This document shows, piece by piece, positions 17,755 through 26,657 of a DNA stretch of 64,000 nt; position 1 is the first letter of the stretch, and every line of letters starts with the position of its first letter. The translations under genes and the position numbers were made by a program. Where the stretch lies: positions 35,983-99,982 of the forward strand of contig NZ_LGKG01000143.1 of assembly GCF_001294335.1 (NCBI RefSeq). Reading direction: 5' to 3'. This stretch comes from Streptomyces chattanoogensis (GTDB lineage Bacteria; Actinomycetota; Actinomycetes; Streptomycetales; Streptomycetaceae). Below the pieces are notes generated by a model. It searched no databases. It worked only from the letters and a program-made list of their open reading frames with translations, and was not told where the DNA came from.

Positions 17755-18708
17755 ATGCCCGCCGTGACCGTAGAGAACCCGCTGACCCTGCCGCGCGTGG
17801 CGGCGCCCGCCGCGTCGCGTCCCCGTCCCGTGCTGGCCGTCGCCACCGCTCCGAGCGGATTCGAGGGTGAGGGTTTCCCGGTGCGCCGGGCGTTCGCCGG
17901 CATCAACTACGAGTACCTCGACCCGTTCATCATGATGGACCAGATGGGCGAGGTGGAGTACGCGCCCGGGGAGCCCAAGGGCACGCCCTGGCACCCGCAC
18001 CGCGGCTTCGAAACCGTCACCTATCTGATCGACGGCACCTTTGTGCACCGCGATTCGCACGGCGGCGGTGGCGTCATCAACGACGGCGACACCCAGTGGA
18101 TGACGGCCGGCTCCGGTCTGCTGCACATCGAGGCGCCGCCTGAGTCCCTCGTCATGAGCGGCGGGCTCTTCCACGGCCTTCAGCTGTGGGTCAACCTGCC
18201 CAAGAGCGACAAGATGATGGCCCCCCGCTACCAGGACATCGGCGGCGGCCGGGTCAAGCTGCTGGCCTCGGCCGACGGCGGCGCGCTGCTGCGGCTGATC
18301 GCCGGTGAGATCGACGGCCACCAGGGTCCGGGCGTCACGCATACGCCGATCACGATGATGCATGTGACGGTGAACCCGGGCGCCGAGGTGACGCTGCCCT
18401 GGCGCCAGGACTTCAACGCCCTCGCGTACGCCCTGGCCGGGCACGGTTCGGCCGGTGCGGAGGGCAGCCCGTTCGGAATGGGGCAGTCGGTGGTCTTCGG
18501 CACCGGCGACTCGCTCACGATCCGGGCGGACGAGAGCCAGGAGTCGCGCAGCCCGAACTTCGAGGTCGTGCTGCTGGGCGGGCTGCCGATCCGCGAGCCG
18601 ATGATGCACTACGGCCCGTTTGTGATGAACACCCACGCCGAACTGGCCCAGGCCTTCGAGGACTTCCAGGCGGGAAGGCTCGGGACGATCCCGGCGGGCG
18701 AGCGCTGA
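17755..18708 (+). CDS. Pirin family protein (bicupin)
   Basis: A 317-residue bicupin of the pirin family. The N-terminal cupin carries the metal-binding histidines in WHPHRGFETVTYLIDG and GLLHIEAPPESL; the second cupin covers about 190-290. Bacterial pirins are metal-dependent; some have quercetinase activity and others act as redox-sensing partners. GAGGAGG precedes ATG 17755 at good spacing. The palindromic operator at 17705-17731 suggests regulated expression. A parS palindrome follows it. Confidence 0.9.
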   Translation: MPAVTVENPLTLPRVAAPAASRPRPVLAVATAPSGFEGEGFPVRRAFAGINYEYLDPFIMMDQMGEVEYAPGEPKGTPWHPHRGFETVTYLIDGTFVHRDSHGGGGVINDGDTQWMTAGSGLLHIEAPPESLVMSGGLFHGLQLWVNLPKSDKMMAPRYQDIGGGRVKLLASADGGALLRLIAGEIDGHQGPGVTHTPITMMHVTVNPGAEVTLPWRQDFNALAYALAGHGSAGAEGSPFGMGQSVVFGTGDSLTIRADESQESRSPNFEVVLLGGLPIREPMMHYGPFVMNTHAELAQAFEDFQAGRLGTIPAGER

Positions 18709-18740
18709 CAGAGCGGTACGATCCCCAACGCCGGTGCCAG

Positions 18741-18768
18741 GGGCGGTGTTTCACGTGAAACACCGCCC
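18741..18768. terminator. 28-bp palindrome with parS centre after pirin
   Basis: GGGCGG and CCGCCC arms flank the perfect 16-bp parS, giving a 28-bp palindrome 32 bp past the pirin stop. It could form a GC-rich hairpin in the transcript. The identical 28-mer recurs at 19139-19166. Confidence 0.5.
18747..18762. other. parS: parS site 5
   Basis: Perfect 16-bp TGTTTCACGTGAAACA inside a 28-bp palindrome. Confidence 0.92.
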
Positions 18769-18806
18769 GCGGGGGCGGACGCGGCGGGGCGGGAGGCGGA
18801 GCCGGT

Positions 18807-19130
18807 ATGTCGATGCACGACTGGATCGACGAACTGATCGGCTTTCTGCTGGAGCGTCTCGACGACGACGGTGTGGCGGTGCTGGAAGCCCATCTGCCGA
18901 CGAGGGTTCCCGTCGAATGGTGCAAGCCGGTGCAGGGCCCGCTCGTCACCATGGTCTGGGGCTGCGAAGCATGCTGGCAGAAGCCTGAGGAGTACCGCCG
19001 CACACCGGGTGACAGATGGCCGTGCGCCACGCTTCGCGCGCTGGCCCGGCCGTTCGCCCAGGACCCGGACTACGCCGATATCTGGTGGATTCCCGATCAC
19101 CCGGACTACGCCGACTTCTGGTACCGGTAG
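18807..19130 (+). CDS. DUF6221-like small protein
   Basis: A 107-residue acidic protein with a Trp- and Tyr-rich C-terminus (DYADIWWIPDHPDYADFWYR) and an N-terminal helix (DWIDELIGFLLERLDDD). The ending LRALARPFAQDPDYADIW resembles DUF6221 family proteins common in Streptomyces; function unknown. GGGAGGCGG precedes ATG 18807. The gene is bracketed by two identical 28-bp parS palindromes. Confidence 0.65.
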   Translation: MSMHDWIDELIGFLLERLDDDGVAVLEAHLPTRVPVEWCKPVQGPLVTMVWGCEACWQKPEEYRRTPGDRWPCATLRALARPFAQDPDYADIWWIPDHPDYADFWYR

Positions 19131-19138
19131 CGCTTCGG

Positions 19139-19166
19139 GGGCGGTGTTTCACGTGAAACACCGCCC
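19139..19166. terminator. 28-bp palindrome with parS centre after the DUF6221-like gene
   Basis: Same 28-bp sequence as at 18741-18768: GGGCGG and CCGCCC arms around parS. It begins 8 bp past the stop of the small gene. Confidence 0.5.
19145..19160. other. parS: parS site 6
   Basis: Perfect 16-bp TGTTTCACGTGAAACA, 398 bp from site 5. Confidence 0.92.
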
Positions 19167-19217
19167 CGCCCGTTGCGGGCCCCCTGCCCGGGCCGTTCCG
19201 CGTGGTGGACTGTCCGG

Positions 19218-20396
19218 GTGCGAAACGACTCTGACAACGGCGCGACGCAGCGATCCGGTGGTGACGGGGCCGGCCGGGCACCGGCGGACAAGCCGCTGCT
19301 GCCCGTCGAGGCCCGCCGCGCCGCGGCCTGGTGCGCGGTGGTGCTGCTGGTCGCGGCTGTTCTGGCCCTCGGGGTGTGGCTGTGCGTGGAACTGAGCGCG
19401 GCGGTCACGCCCGTCCTGCTGGCGCTGCTGGGGAGCGGGCTGCTCGGGCCGCTCTACCGGCGGCTGGTGCAGATGCGGCTCAACCGTTCGCTGGCGGCCG
19501 GGCTGACCTGCGCCGTCCTGCTGATCGTGGTCGGCGGTGCGGGCTACATCGTGGCCGGCGCACTGATCGACACCGGCGACCAGATCATCGCCTCGCTCAA
19601 GGACGCCTCCGAGGGACTGTCCAAGTACTTCGGTACGGCCGGCACCTCGCTCAATGACCTCGCCAGCAACGCCAAGAGCCTGGCAGGCAAATTCGGCAGC
19701 GAGGCGGCCTCCGGGCTGCTGGCCGGTGTCAGCGTCGTCGGCCAGGCCATCGCCGCGGCGGTGCTGGCGCTGCTGCTGACGTTCTTCTTCCTGCGCGATT
19801 CGGACAAGGCCGTCCGCTCGCTGCACGACTGGGCGCCCGGAGACTCGGCTCCCCGGCTGGAACGGATGGCCCGGCGCGGCTTCCAGAGCATCGAGGGCTT
19901 TATGCGCGGCACCACCTTCATCGCGTTGATCGACGCCATCTGCATCACCGTCGGGCTGCTGATCCTGCAGGTCCCGGGTGCCTTCGGCCTGGGCGCGCTG
20001 GTCTTCGTCGGTGCCTATATCCCCTACCTCGGCGCGTTCATCTCGGGCGCTGTGGCGATCTTGGTGGCGTTCGCGGACCGCGGCTTTGTGATCGCGCTCT
20101 GGGCGCTCGGCGTCGTCCTGGCCGTACAGGTCCTCGAGGGCCATGTGCTGCAGCCGATGATCCAGAGCCGTACGGTCCAGATGCATCCGGCGACCGTGAT
20201 GCTGGCGATCACCGCGGGTGCCAGCGTCGCCGGAATCCTCGGCATGCTGCTGTCCGTACCGCTGACCGCCGCGGTCTCCGGCGTACTGCACGAACTGCGC
20301 AAGCACTACGCGGAGGGCTCCGGCACGGAGGGACCGGAGGGGGCCGGCTCCCCGGAACCGGCGGGCGGCACCCCGCCCTCCCCCGCGTCCTCGTAG
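19218..20396 (+). CDS. AI-2E family (PerM-like) permease
   Basis: A 392-residue membrane protein with about eight hydrophobic segments in the AI-2E/PerM pattern: a paired N-terminal set, a soluble helical stretch (about 100-165), then LLTFFFLRD and a C-terminal set including GALVFVGAYIPYLGAFISGAVA and VLEGHVLQPMIQSRTVQMHP, a family signature. Substrates vary; a role in autoinducer export should not be assumed. GTG 19218 is the likely start; TTG 19173 is the only other option. Its last 91 bp overlap tail-to-tail with the opposite phosphatase gene. Confidence 0.8.
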   Translation: MRNDSDNGATQRSGGDGAGRAPADKPLLPVEARRAAAWCAVVLLVAAVLALGVWLCVELSAAVTPVLLALLGSGLLGPLYRRLVQMRLNRSLAAGLTCAVLLIVVGGAGYIVAGALIDTGDQIIASLKDASEGLSKYFGTAGTSLNDLASNAKSLAGKFGSEAASGLLAGVSVVGQAIAAAVLALLLTFFFLRDSDKAVRSLHDWAPGDSAPRLERMARRGFQSIEGFMRGTTFIALIDAICITVGLLILQVPGAFGLGALVFVGAYIPYLGAFISGAVAILVAFADRGFVIALWALGVVLAVQVLEGHVLQPMIQSRTVQMHPATVMLAITAGASVAGILGMLLSVPLTAAVSGVLHELRKHYAEGSGTEGPEGAGSPEPAGGTPPSPASS

Positions 20397-22489
20397 AGCT
20401 CGAACCACGTCGATTTGCCGTCCCCGCGCGGGTCCACACCCCACGCCCCGGCCAGCATCTCCAGCAGCACCAGACCGCGCCCCGACGACGCCAGTTCGCC
20501 GGGGCTGCGGCGGTGCGGGAGCTCATCGCTGCCGTCGGCGACATCGACCCGTATGCGACGGCCGCCCCGCTCGCCGGAGATCTCGGCGATCAGCAGCGCA
20601 TCACCGTCGGTGTGCAGCAGGACGTTGGTGACCATCTCGGAGACCATCAGCACCGCGGAGTCCACCTGGTCCGCGTCGGCCCAGTCGTGCAGCACGTCCC
20701 GGATCTGGGCGCGGGCCTGCGCTATCCGCTCCGGCTCGGCCTGTGCGACGGACAGGACGGCGCGCCGTACGGGCTGCTGCGCGAGCCGGCTGCCGGTGCC
20801 CACCCCGCAGCTGCCGCCCTCGCGGTACAGCAGCAGCACCGCGATGTCGTCCTCGCGGCGGTCCACCAGCGGCCCCGTGGTGTGGTGCGAGGACGGCCCG
20901 TGCACCGCCTGGACCAGGGCATCGGCGAGCTTCTCCAGGCCCGCGGGATCCGCCCCGCCGTCGTACCTCTCGATGATGTCGCGCAGCCGCGCCCAGCCGG
21001 TCTCCAGATCGTGGCCGCCGGTCTCGATCAGCCCGTCGGTGCACACCAGCATCGTCTCGCCGGGCTCCAGCACGAACCTCGTCGTGGGGTAGTCGGTGTC
21101 CGGGTCGATGCCCAGCGGCAGGCCGCCCGCGGTCGGGCGGACCAGCAGCGTGCCGTCGCTCAGCCGCACCGCCGGATCGGGATGGCCGGCCCGCGCGATG
21201 TCCAGCAGCCCGGTCGCCGGGTCCACCTCGATGTACAGGCAGGTCGCAAAGCGCTGGTCCTGGACCTGGCCGCGGGTCTCGGTCTCGTTGATCCCGGCCA
21301 GAAAGCGCGAGGCGCGGGAGAGCACCGCGTCGGGATGGTGCCCCTCGGCGGCATACGCGCGCAGCGCGATCCGCAGCTGTCCCATCAGGCCCGCGGCCCG
21401 TACGTCGTGGCCCTGGACGTCCCCGATGACCAGAGCGGTCCGCCCGGACGGCAGCGGAATCATGTCGTACCAGTCGCCGCCCACCTCGAGGCCGCCGCCG
21501 GTCGGCACATACCGCGCGGCGACGGACATCCCGGGGATGTCCGGCTGCACGGTCGGCATCATGCTGCGCTGCAGCCCGACCGCCAGCTCCTGCTGCGACT
21601 CCTGCATCCCGGCCCTGGCCAGCGCCTGCGCCAGCATCCGGGCCACGGTGGTGAGGACCGAGCGCTCGTCCGGTGTGAAGGCGACCGGCTGAGCGAACCC
21701 CGCCATCCACGCCCCGATCGTGCGCCCGGCGTTCACCAGCGGCAGGAACGCCCACGAGGTCCGCGCGAACGGCGCGGCCAGCGGCCATGTGGCGGGGTAC
21801 CGGCGGCGGTAGTCGTCCGGGGTGGGCAGATAGATCGCCCGGCCGGTACGGATGACCTCGGCGGCCGGGTATGCGGTGTCCAGCGGCATGTCCAGGAACG
21901 GCCGCTCATCGCCCGGCTGATGCCCGTGGTGGCCGATGACCGACAGCCGGTCGCCCTCGATGCCGAAGACCGCCAGACCGTCCGGCATGAACCCGGGCAT
22001 GGACAGCCCGGCAGCGACCCGCAGCACCTCGGCGGTGGACCGTGCCTCGGCCAGCGCCCGCCCCGCGTCCAGCAGGAACGCCTCGCGGGAGCGCCGCCAG
22101 TCGCCGGTGACCGTGGTGTGCGCGGCGGAGGTGCCGGGCTGCGGCTCGGGGACCTCCTGCAGCGTGCCGACCAGCTCGAAATCGCCGTTCACCAGACGCG
22201 GACGGGAGCGGGAGCGCACGATCCGCAGCACCCGGCCCCGCTCGTCCACGATGCGCAGCCGCGCCTCGGCGATCGTCTCCTCGGAGACCGCGAGCTGCAC
22301 CACCCCGTTGATCTCCGCGAAGTCGACGGGATGAAAACGGGACCGTACGGCGGCCTCGCTGAGCTCCGTGGGCTCCGCGGGCAGCCCGAGCAGCCGGGCC
22401 GCTTCGGCGTCGAGGGTCACCCGTCCCGATGCGTTGTCCCAGTGCCACAGGCCGGTCGCGATGGCGGCCAGGAGATCCTCGGTACGCAT
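20306..22489 (-). CDS. PAS-GAF-PP2C (SpoIIE-type) phosphatase with anti-sigma-type ATPase domain
   Basis: A 727-residue signalling protein: PAS-like domain (about 10-115), GAF domain (about 140-295), PP2C/SpoIIE-type Ser/Thr phosphatase (about 315-535; metal-site segments GGDWYDMIPL, GDVQGHDVRAA and DGLIETGG), then an RsbW-like HATPase_c domain (about 570-700; N-box SEMVTNVLLHTDG and G-box SSGRGLVLLEMLAG). Such proteins control anti-anti-sigma factors in response to signals sensed by PAS/GAF. No partner gene lies beside it. The C-terminal tail past ELYEDAGEGG overlaps the opposite AI-2E gene. Confidence 0.85.
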   Translation of the reverse strand: MRTEDLLAAIATGLWHWDNASGRVTLDAEAARLLGLPAEPTELSEAAVRSRFHPVDFAEINGVVQLAVSEETIAEARLRIVDERGRVLRIVRSRSRPRLVNGDFELVGTLQEVPEPQPGTSAAHTTVTGDWRRSREAFLLDAGRALAEARSTAEVLRVAAGLSMPGFMPDGLAVFGIEGDRLSVIGHHGHQPGDERPFLDMPLDTAYPAAEVIRTGRAIYLPTPDDYRRRYPATWPLAAPFARTSWAFLPLVNAGRTIGAWMAGFAQPVAFTPDERSVLTTVARMLAQALARAGMQESQQELAVGLQRSMMPTVQPDIPGMSVAARYVPTGGGLEVGGDWYDMIPLPSGRTALVIGDVQGHDVRAAGLMGQLRIALRAYAAEGHHPDAVLSRASRFLAGINETETRGQVQDQRFATCLYIEVDPATGLLDIARAGHPDPAVRLSDGTLLVRPTAGGLPLGIDPDTDYPTTRFVLEPGETMLVCTDGLIETGGHDLETGWARLRDIIERYDGGADPAGLEKLADALVQAVHGPSSHHTTGPLVDRREDDIAVLLLYREGGSCGVGTGSRLAQQPVRRAVLSVAQAEPERIAQARAQIRDVLHDWADADQVDSAVLMVSEMVTNVLLHTDGDALLIAEISGERGGRRIRVDVADGSDELPHRRSPGELASSGRGLVLLEMLAGAWGVDPRGDGKSTWFELYEDAGEGGVPPAGSGEPAPSGPSVPEPSA

Positions 22490-22635
22490 TGCCTCACTTT
22501 AGGTGGGTTTCACGGAGCTCGACCAGCGAGCCAGGGGCCGGGACCGACCGCTGGGCCGGACCCCGCCATCGTCCCAGCCGGGCGGGCCCGCCTCACCTCA
22601 GGGACCGCTGCGTCACCCCAAGGTGGCCGTGTTGC

Positions 22636-22692
22636 GGATATGTCAATGAAGGGGTGCGAGCGGGGACGGTAACCTGGAGCGGTTATGTCAAT
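22636..22692. repeat. 12-bp direct repeat upstream of aspS
   Basis: GGATATGTCAAT at 22636-22647 and GGTTATGTCAAT at 22681-22692, offset 45 bp, each followed by a GGGGTG. They sit in the 314-bp gap between the divergent phosphatase and aspS genes. On the minus strand each contains a TTGACA -35-like hexamer. The role is unknown. Confidence 0.4.
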
Positions 22693-22803
22693 CCTGGGGT
22701 GGCCTTTCGGGTGATCCACGGGGTGAGCGACCGGGGCGCCTGCGCCCTGCCGTCGGTTCCCTCCCACAACTCCCCACCTCGATCGCGACGACTTGGATGA
22801 GCG

Positions 22804-24591
22804 ATGCATCGGTACCGGTCCCATAACTGCGGCGAGCTCCGGGCCGCGGACGTCGACACGGACGTCCGCCTCAGCGGCTGGCTGCACAATCGACGTGACC
22901 TGGGCGGCATCCTCTTCATCGATCTGCGCGACCACTACGGTCTGGTGCAGCTCGTCGCCCGCCCCGGCACCCCCGCCAACGAAGCCCTCAGCTCGCTGAC
23001 CAAGGAGACCGTCGTCCGTATCGACGGCAAGGTCAGCGCGCGCGGCGCCGACAACGTCAACCCCGACCTGCCGACCGGCGAGATCGAGATCGAGGTTTCC
23101 GAGGTCGAGGTGCTCGGCGCCGCCGAGCAGATCCCCTTCACGATCAACGCGGACGACGGCGTCAACGAGGAGCGGCGCCTGGAGTACCGCTTCCTCGACC
23201 TGCGCCGCGAGCGGATGCACCGCAACATCATGCTGCGCACCGCCGTGATCTCGGCCATCCGCCACAAGATGGTGGCCCTCGGCTTCAACGAGATGGCGAC
23301 CCCGATCCTGTCGGCGACCTCCCCCGAGGGCGCCCGCGACTTCCTGGTCCCCTCCCGCGTCCACGCCGGCAAGTTCTACGCGCTGCCGCAGGCCCCCCAG
23401 CAGTTCAAGCAGCTGCTGATGATCGCCGGCTTCGACCGCTACTTCCAGATCGCGCCCTGCTTCCGCGACGAGGACGCCCGCGCCGACCGCTCGCCCGGCG
23501 AGTTCTACCAGCTCGACATCGAGATGAGCTTCGTCGAGCAGGAAGACGTCTTCCAGCCCGTCGAGAAGCTCATGACCGAGCTGTTCACCGAGTTCGGCAA
23601 CGGCCGCACGGTCACCTCCCCCTTCGCGCGCATCCCGTTCCGCGAGGCGATGCTCAAGTACGGCTCCGACAAGCCGGACCTGCGCGCCGAACTGGAGCTG
23701 GTGGACGTCTCCGACGTCTTCGCGGGCTCCGGCTTCAAGGCCTTCGCGGGCAAGCACGTCCGCGCCCTGGCCGTGCCGGACACCGGCGACAAGCCGCGCA
23801 AGTTCTTCGACCAGATGGGCGACTTCGCCGTCCAGCAGGGCGCGAAGGGCCTGGCCTGGGTCCGCGTCGGCGAGAACAACGAGCTCACCGGCCCGATCGC
23901 CAAGTTCCTCACCGAGGACGACATCAAGTCGCTGGTCGACGCCCTGGACCTCAAGCCCGGCCACGCCGTCTTCTTCGGCGCCGGCGAGTTCGAAGAGGTC
24001 TCCAAGATCATGGGCGCGGTCCGCGTCGAGGCCGCCAAGCGCGCCGGCCACTTCGTCGAGGACGAGTTCCGCTTCTGCTGGATCGTCGACTTCCCGATGT
24101 TCGAGAAGGACCCGGACACCGGCAAGATCGAGTTCTCCCACAACCCGTTCTCGATGCCGCAGGGCGGCCTCGAGGCGCTGGAGACCCAGGACCCGCTGGA
24201 CATCCTGGCCTGGCAGTACGACATCGTCTGCAACGGCACCGAGCTGTCCTCCGGCGCGATCCGTAACCACGAGCCCGAGGTCATGTACAAGGCCTTCGGG
24301 ATCGCCGGCTACGACAAGGAGACGGTGGAGGCCGAGTTCGGCGGCATGCTCCGCGCCTTCAAGTTCGGCGCCCCGCCGCACGGCGGCATCGCCCCGGGCG
24401 TGGACCGCATCGTCATGCTCCTCGCGGACGAGCCCAACATCCGCGAAACCATCGCCTTCCCCCTCAACGGCAACGCCCAGGACCTGCTGATGGGCGCGCC
24501 GAGCGAGGTCGACGAGGCCCGCCTGAAGGAGCTGCACCTCAGCATCCGCAAGGGCCCGGCGAAGCCGACCCCGTACAAGCCCACGAAGTGA
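22804..24591 (+). CDS. aspS: Aspartyl-tRNA synthetase
   Basis: A 595-residue class II aminoacyl-tRNA synthetase of the long bacterial type that charges tRNA with Asp. Layout: OB-fold anticodon-binding domain (about 1-105, VRLSGWLHNRRDLGG, FIDLRDHYG), class II catalytic core (EYRFLDLRR, motif 2 FQIAPCFRDEDARADR), the bacterial GAD insertion (about 290-420), and motif 3 (GGIAPGVDRIVMLL) near 525. Several actinobacteria lack a separate AsnRS and use GatCAB with a non-discriminating AspRS; this cannot be decided from the sequence alone. ATG 22804 fits the conserved start MHRYRSHNCGELR. Confidence 0.97.
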   Translation: MHRYRSHNCGELRAADVDTDVRLSGWLHNRRDLGGILFIDLRDHYGLVQLVARPGTPANEALSSLTKETVVRIDGKVSARGADNVNPDLPTGEIEIEVSEVEVLGAAEQIPFTINADDGVNEERRLEYRFLDLRRERMHRNIMLRTAVISAIRHKMVALGFNEMATPILSATSPEGARDFLVPSRVHAGKFYALPQAPQQFKQLLMIAGFDRYFQIAPCFRDEDARADRSPGEFYQLDIEMSFVEQEDVFQPVEKLMTELFTEFGNGRTVTSPFARIPFREAMLKYGSDKPDLRAELELVDVSDVFAGSGFKAFAGKHVRALAVPDTGDKPRKFFDQMGDFAVQQGAKGLAWVRVGENNELTGPIAKFLTEDDIKSLVDALDLKPGHAVFFGAGEFEEVSKIMGAVRVEAAKRAGHFVEDEFRFCWIVDFPMFEKDPDTGKIEFSHNPFSMPQGGLEALETQDPLDILAWQYDIVCNGTELSSGAIRNHEPEVMYKAFGIAGYDKETVEAEFGGMLRAFKFGAPPHGGIAPGVDRIVMLLADEPNIRETIAFPLNGNAQDLLMGAPSEVDEARLKELHLSIRKGPAKPTPYKPTK

Positions 24592-24619
24592 CCCGACGCG
24601 GCGTGAAGTGACGCGATGA

Positions 24620-24648
24620 GGGCCCGGGACCGGCGACGGTTCCGGGCC
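24620..24648 (+). terminator. Hairpin after aspS
   Basis: Inverted repeat around GGCCCGGGACC / GGTTCCGGGCC with a bulge and a short loop, about 30 bp past the aspS stop. It is followed by a 17-bp tandem duplication (24644-24677, unit GGGCCTTCTCCGTATCC). Confidence 0.5.
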
Positions 24649-24709
24649 TTCTCCGTATCCGGGCCTTCTCCGTATCCGAGCCTCCGTGGGCAGCACGGCG
24701 GCCACGCAT

Positions 24710-24749
24710 GACGACGCCCCTGGACCGGACCCGGTCCAGGGGCGTCGTC
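24710..24749. terminator. Bidirectional terminator between aspS and metG
   Basis: Perfect 19-bp inverted repeat with a 2-nt centre: GACGACGCCCCTGGACCGG / CCGGTCCAGGGGCGTCGTC. It is the strongest hairpin of this gap, 22 bp from the metG stop, between convergent aspS and metG. Confidence 0.8.
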
Positions 24750-24771
24750 GGCTGTGCGCTGTCCGCGGCCG

Positions 24772-26487
24772 TCAGCCCTCGTCCCCGCCGAACCGCTCGC
24801 GGTACGCCGCCAGGTCATCCTCGGTGATCTTCGCGAAGAGCACCGGCGGCACCGTGAACGGCGTCCCGGCCGGAACCGACGCCAGCGCCCTGGCGTCCTC
24901 GGGGGCCACCCACACCGCAGTGTCGTTCTCCAGCGCGAACGCGCCCCGCATCGCCTTCGCCGACGACGGGATGAACGGCTCCGAGACGATCGCGTAGAGA
25001 TGGATCAGGTTCATGGCCGTCCGCAGCGTCAGTGCCGCCGCGTCCTTGTCGGTCTTGATCTCCAGCCACGGGGCCTTCTCCTCGAGGTAGGAGTTGCCCG
25101 CGCTCCACAGGGCGCGCAGCGAGGCGGCCGCCTTACGGAACTGCAGGGCCTCCATGTGCCCCTCGTACTCGGCCAGCAGGCCCGCGATCTCCTCGCCCAG
25201 CTTCCGCTCCGCGGCCCCGGCCTCGGCGCCCGCCGGGACCTCGTCGCCGAACCGCTTGCGAGAGAACGACAGCACCCGGTTGACGAAGTTCCCGAGGGTG
25301 TCCGCCAGGTCCTTGTTCACGGACGACGAGAACAGCTCCCAGGTGAAGGAGGTGTCGTCCGACTCCGGGGCGTTGGCGATCAGGAAGTAGCGCCAGTAGT
25401 CGGCGGGCAGCAGCTCCAGTGCCGCGTCCGTGAAGATCCCGCGCCGCTGCGACGTGGAGAACTTGCCGCCGTAGTAGTTCAGCCAGTTGAAGGCCTTGAG
25501 GAAGTCGACCCTCTTCCAGGGCTCGCGGGTGCCGAGCTGGGTGGCGGGGAACATCACCGAGTGGAACGGGACGTTGTCCTTCGCCATGAATTCCGTGTAC
25601 CGGACGTCATCGGCCTCGTACCACCACGACTTCCAGTCGCGGTTCTCCGGGTCGACGTCCGCCCACTCCTTCGTCGAGCCGATGTACTCGATCGGCGCGT
25701 CGAACCAGACGTAGAAGACCTTGCCCTCGGCCGCCAGCTCCGGCCACACATCGGCCGGCACCGGAACGCCCCAGTCCAGGTCGCGGGTGATCGCCCGGTC
25801 CTGGAGTCCTTCGGTCAGCCACTTGTGCGCGATGGAGGAGGCGAGGGTCGGCCACTCCTTGCTGCCGTTCCCCTCCAGCCAGCCCTCGACCTCGTGCTGC
25901 AGCTTCGACTGGAGCAGGAAGAGGTGCTTGGTCTCGCGCACCTCCAGGTCGCCGCTGCCGCTGATCGCCGACCGTGCGTCGATCAGATCGGTCGGGTCGA
26001 GCACCCGGGTGCAGTTCTCGCACTGGTCGCCGCGCGCCTTGTCGTAGCCGCAGTGCGGACACGTACCGACGATGTAGCGGTCGGGCAGGAAGCGCTCGTC
26101 GGCGACCGAGTACACCTGCCGGATGGCCCGTTCCTCGATGAACCCGTTCTCGTGCAGCTTGCGCGCGAAGTGCTGGGTCAGCTCCCGGTTCTCCGGCGAC
26201 GAGCTCCGCCCGAAGTGATCGAACTCCAGGCCGAAGCCCTTGTAGATCGCCTTCTGGATGTCGTGCTGCTCCGCGCAGAAGGCGTCGACGGACTGGCCCG
26301 CGTCCTTCGCCGCCAGCTCGGCCGGGGTGCCGTGCTCGTCCGTGGCGCAGATGTAGAGCACGTCGTGCCCGCGCTGCCGCAGATACCGGGAATAGACGTC
26401 GGCCGGGAGCATGGACCCCACCATGTTGCCCAGGTGCTTGATCCCGTTGATATACGGAAGGGCGCTGGTGATGAGGTGTCGAGCCAT
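24772..26487 (-). CDS. metG: Methionyl-tRNA synthetase
   Basis: A 571-residue class I synthetase that charges initiator and elongator tRNA with Met. HIGH variant HLGN at about 18-21; zinc knuckle with four cysteines (CPHC and CENC, about residues 142-160); KMSKS variant KFSTS at about 341-345; the anticodon-binding helical domain follows. Length matches MetG without the C-terminal tRNA-binding domain. ATG 26487 starts the conserved [18 protein letters not shown]. Convergent to aspS. Confidence 0.97.
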   Translation of the reverse strand: MARHLITSALPYINGIKHLGNMVGSMLPADVYSRYLRQRGHDVLYICATDEHGTPAELAAKDAGQSVDAFCAEQHDIQKAIYKGFGLEFDHFGRSSSPENRELTQHFARKLHENGFIEERAIRQVYSVADERFLPDRYIVGTCPHCGYDKARGDQCENCTRVLDPTDLIDARSAISGSGDLEVRETKHLFLLQSKLQHEVEGWLEGNGSKEWPTLASSIAHKWLTEGLQDRAITRDLDWGVPVPADVWPELAAEGKVFYVWFDAPIEYIGSTKEWADVDPENRDWKSWWYEADDVRYTEFMAKDNVPFHSVMFPATQLGTREPWKRVDFLKAFNWLNYYGGKFSTSQRRGIFTDAALELLPADYWRYFLIANAPESDDTSFTWELFSSSVNKDLADTLGNFVNRVLSFSRKRFGDEVPAGAEAGAAERKLGEEIAGLLAEYEGHMEALQFRKAAASLRALWSAGNSYLEEKAPWLEIKTDKDAAALTLRTAMNLIHLYAIVSEPFIPSSAKAMRGAFALENDTAVWVAPEDARALASVPAGTPFTVPPVLFAKITEDDLAAYRERFGGDEG

Positions 26488-26657
26488 TGCCGGCTGCTCC
26501 CAAGTCGCTACGGTGAGTGAGGATTTGCTTTACGGAACGTCAATATCGTACTGGACGGGGGGTGGGGCGGTGTGCGGGCTTTTCCGGCTGGCTTTGCGGG
26601 GTTACGGAGGCGTCGGTGCCGGTCATGTCCATAACACCGGCGGCGCGCTCGGGCCCG

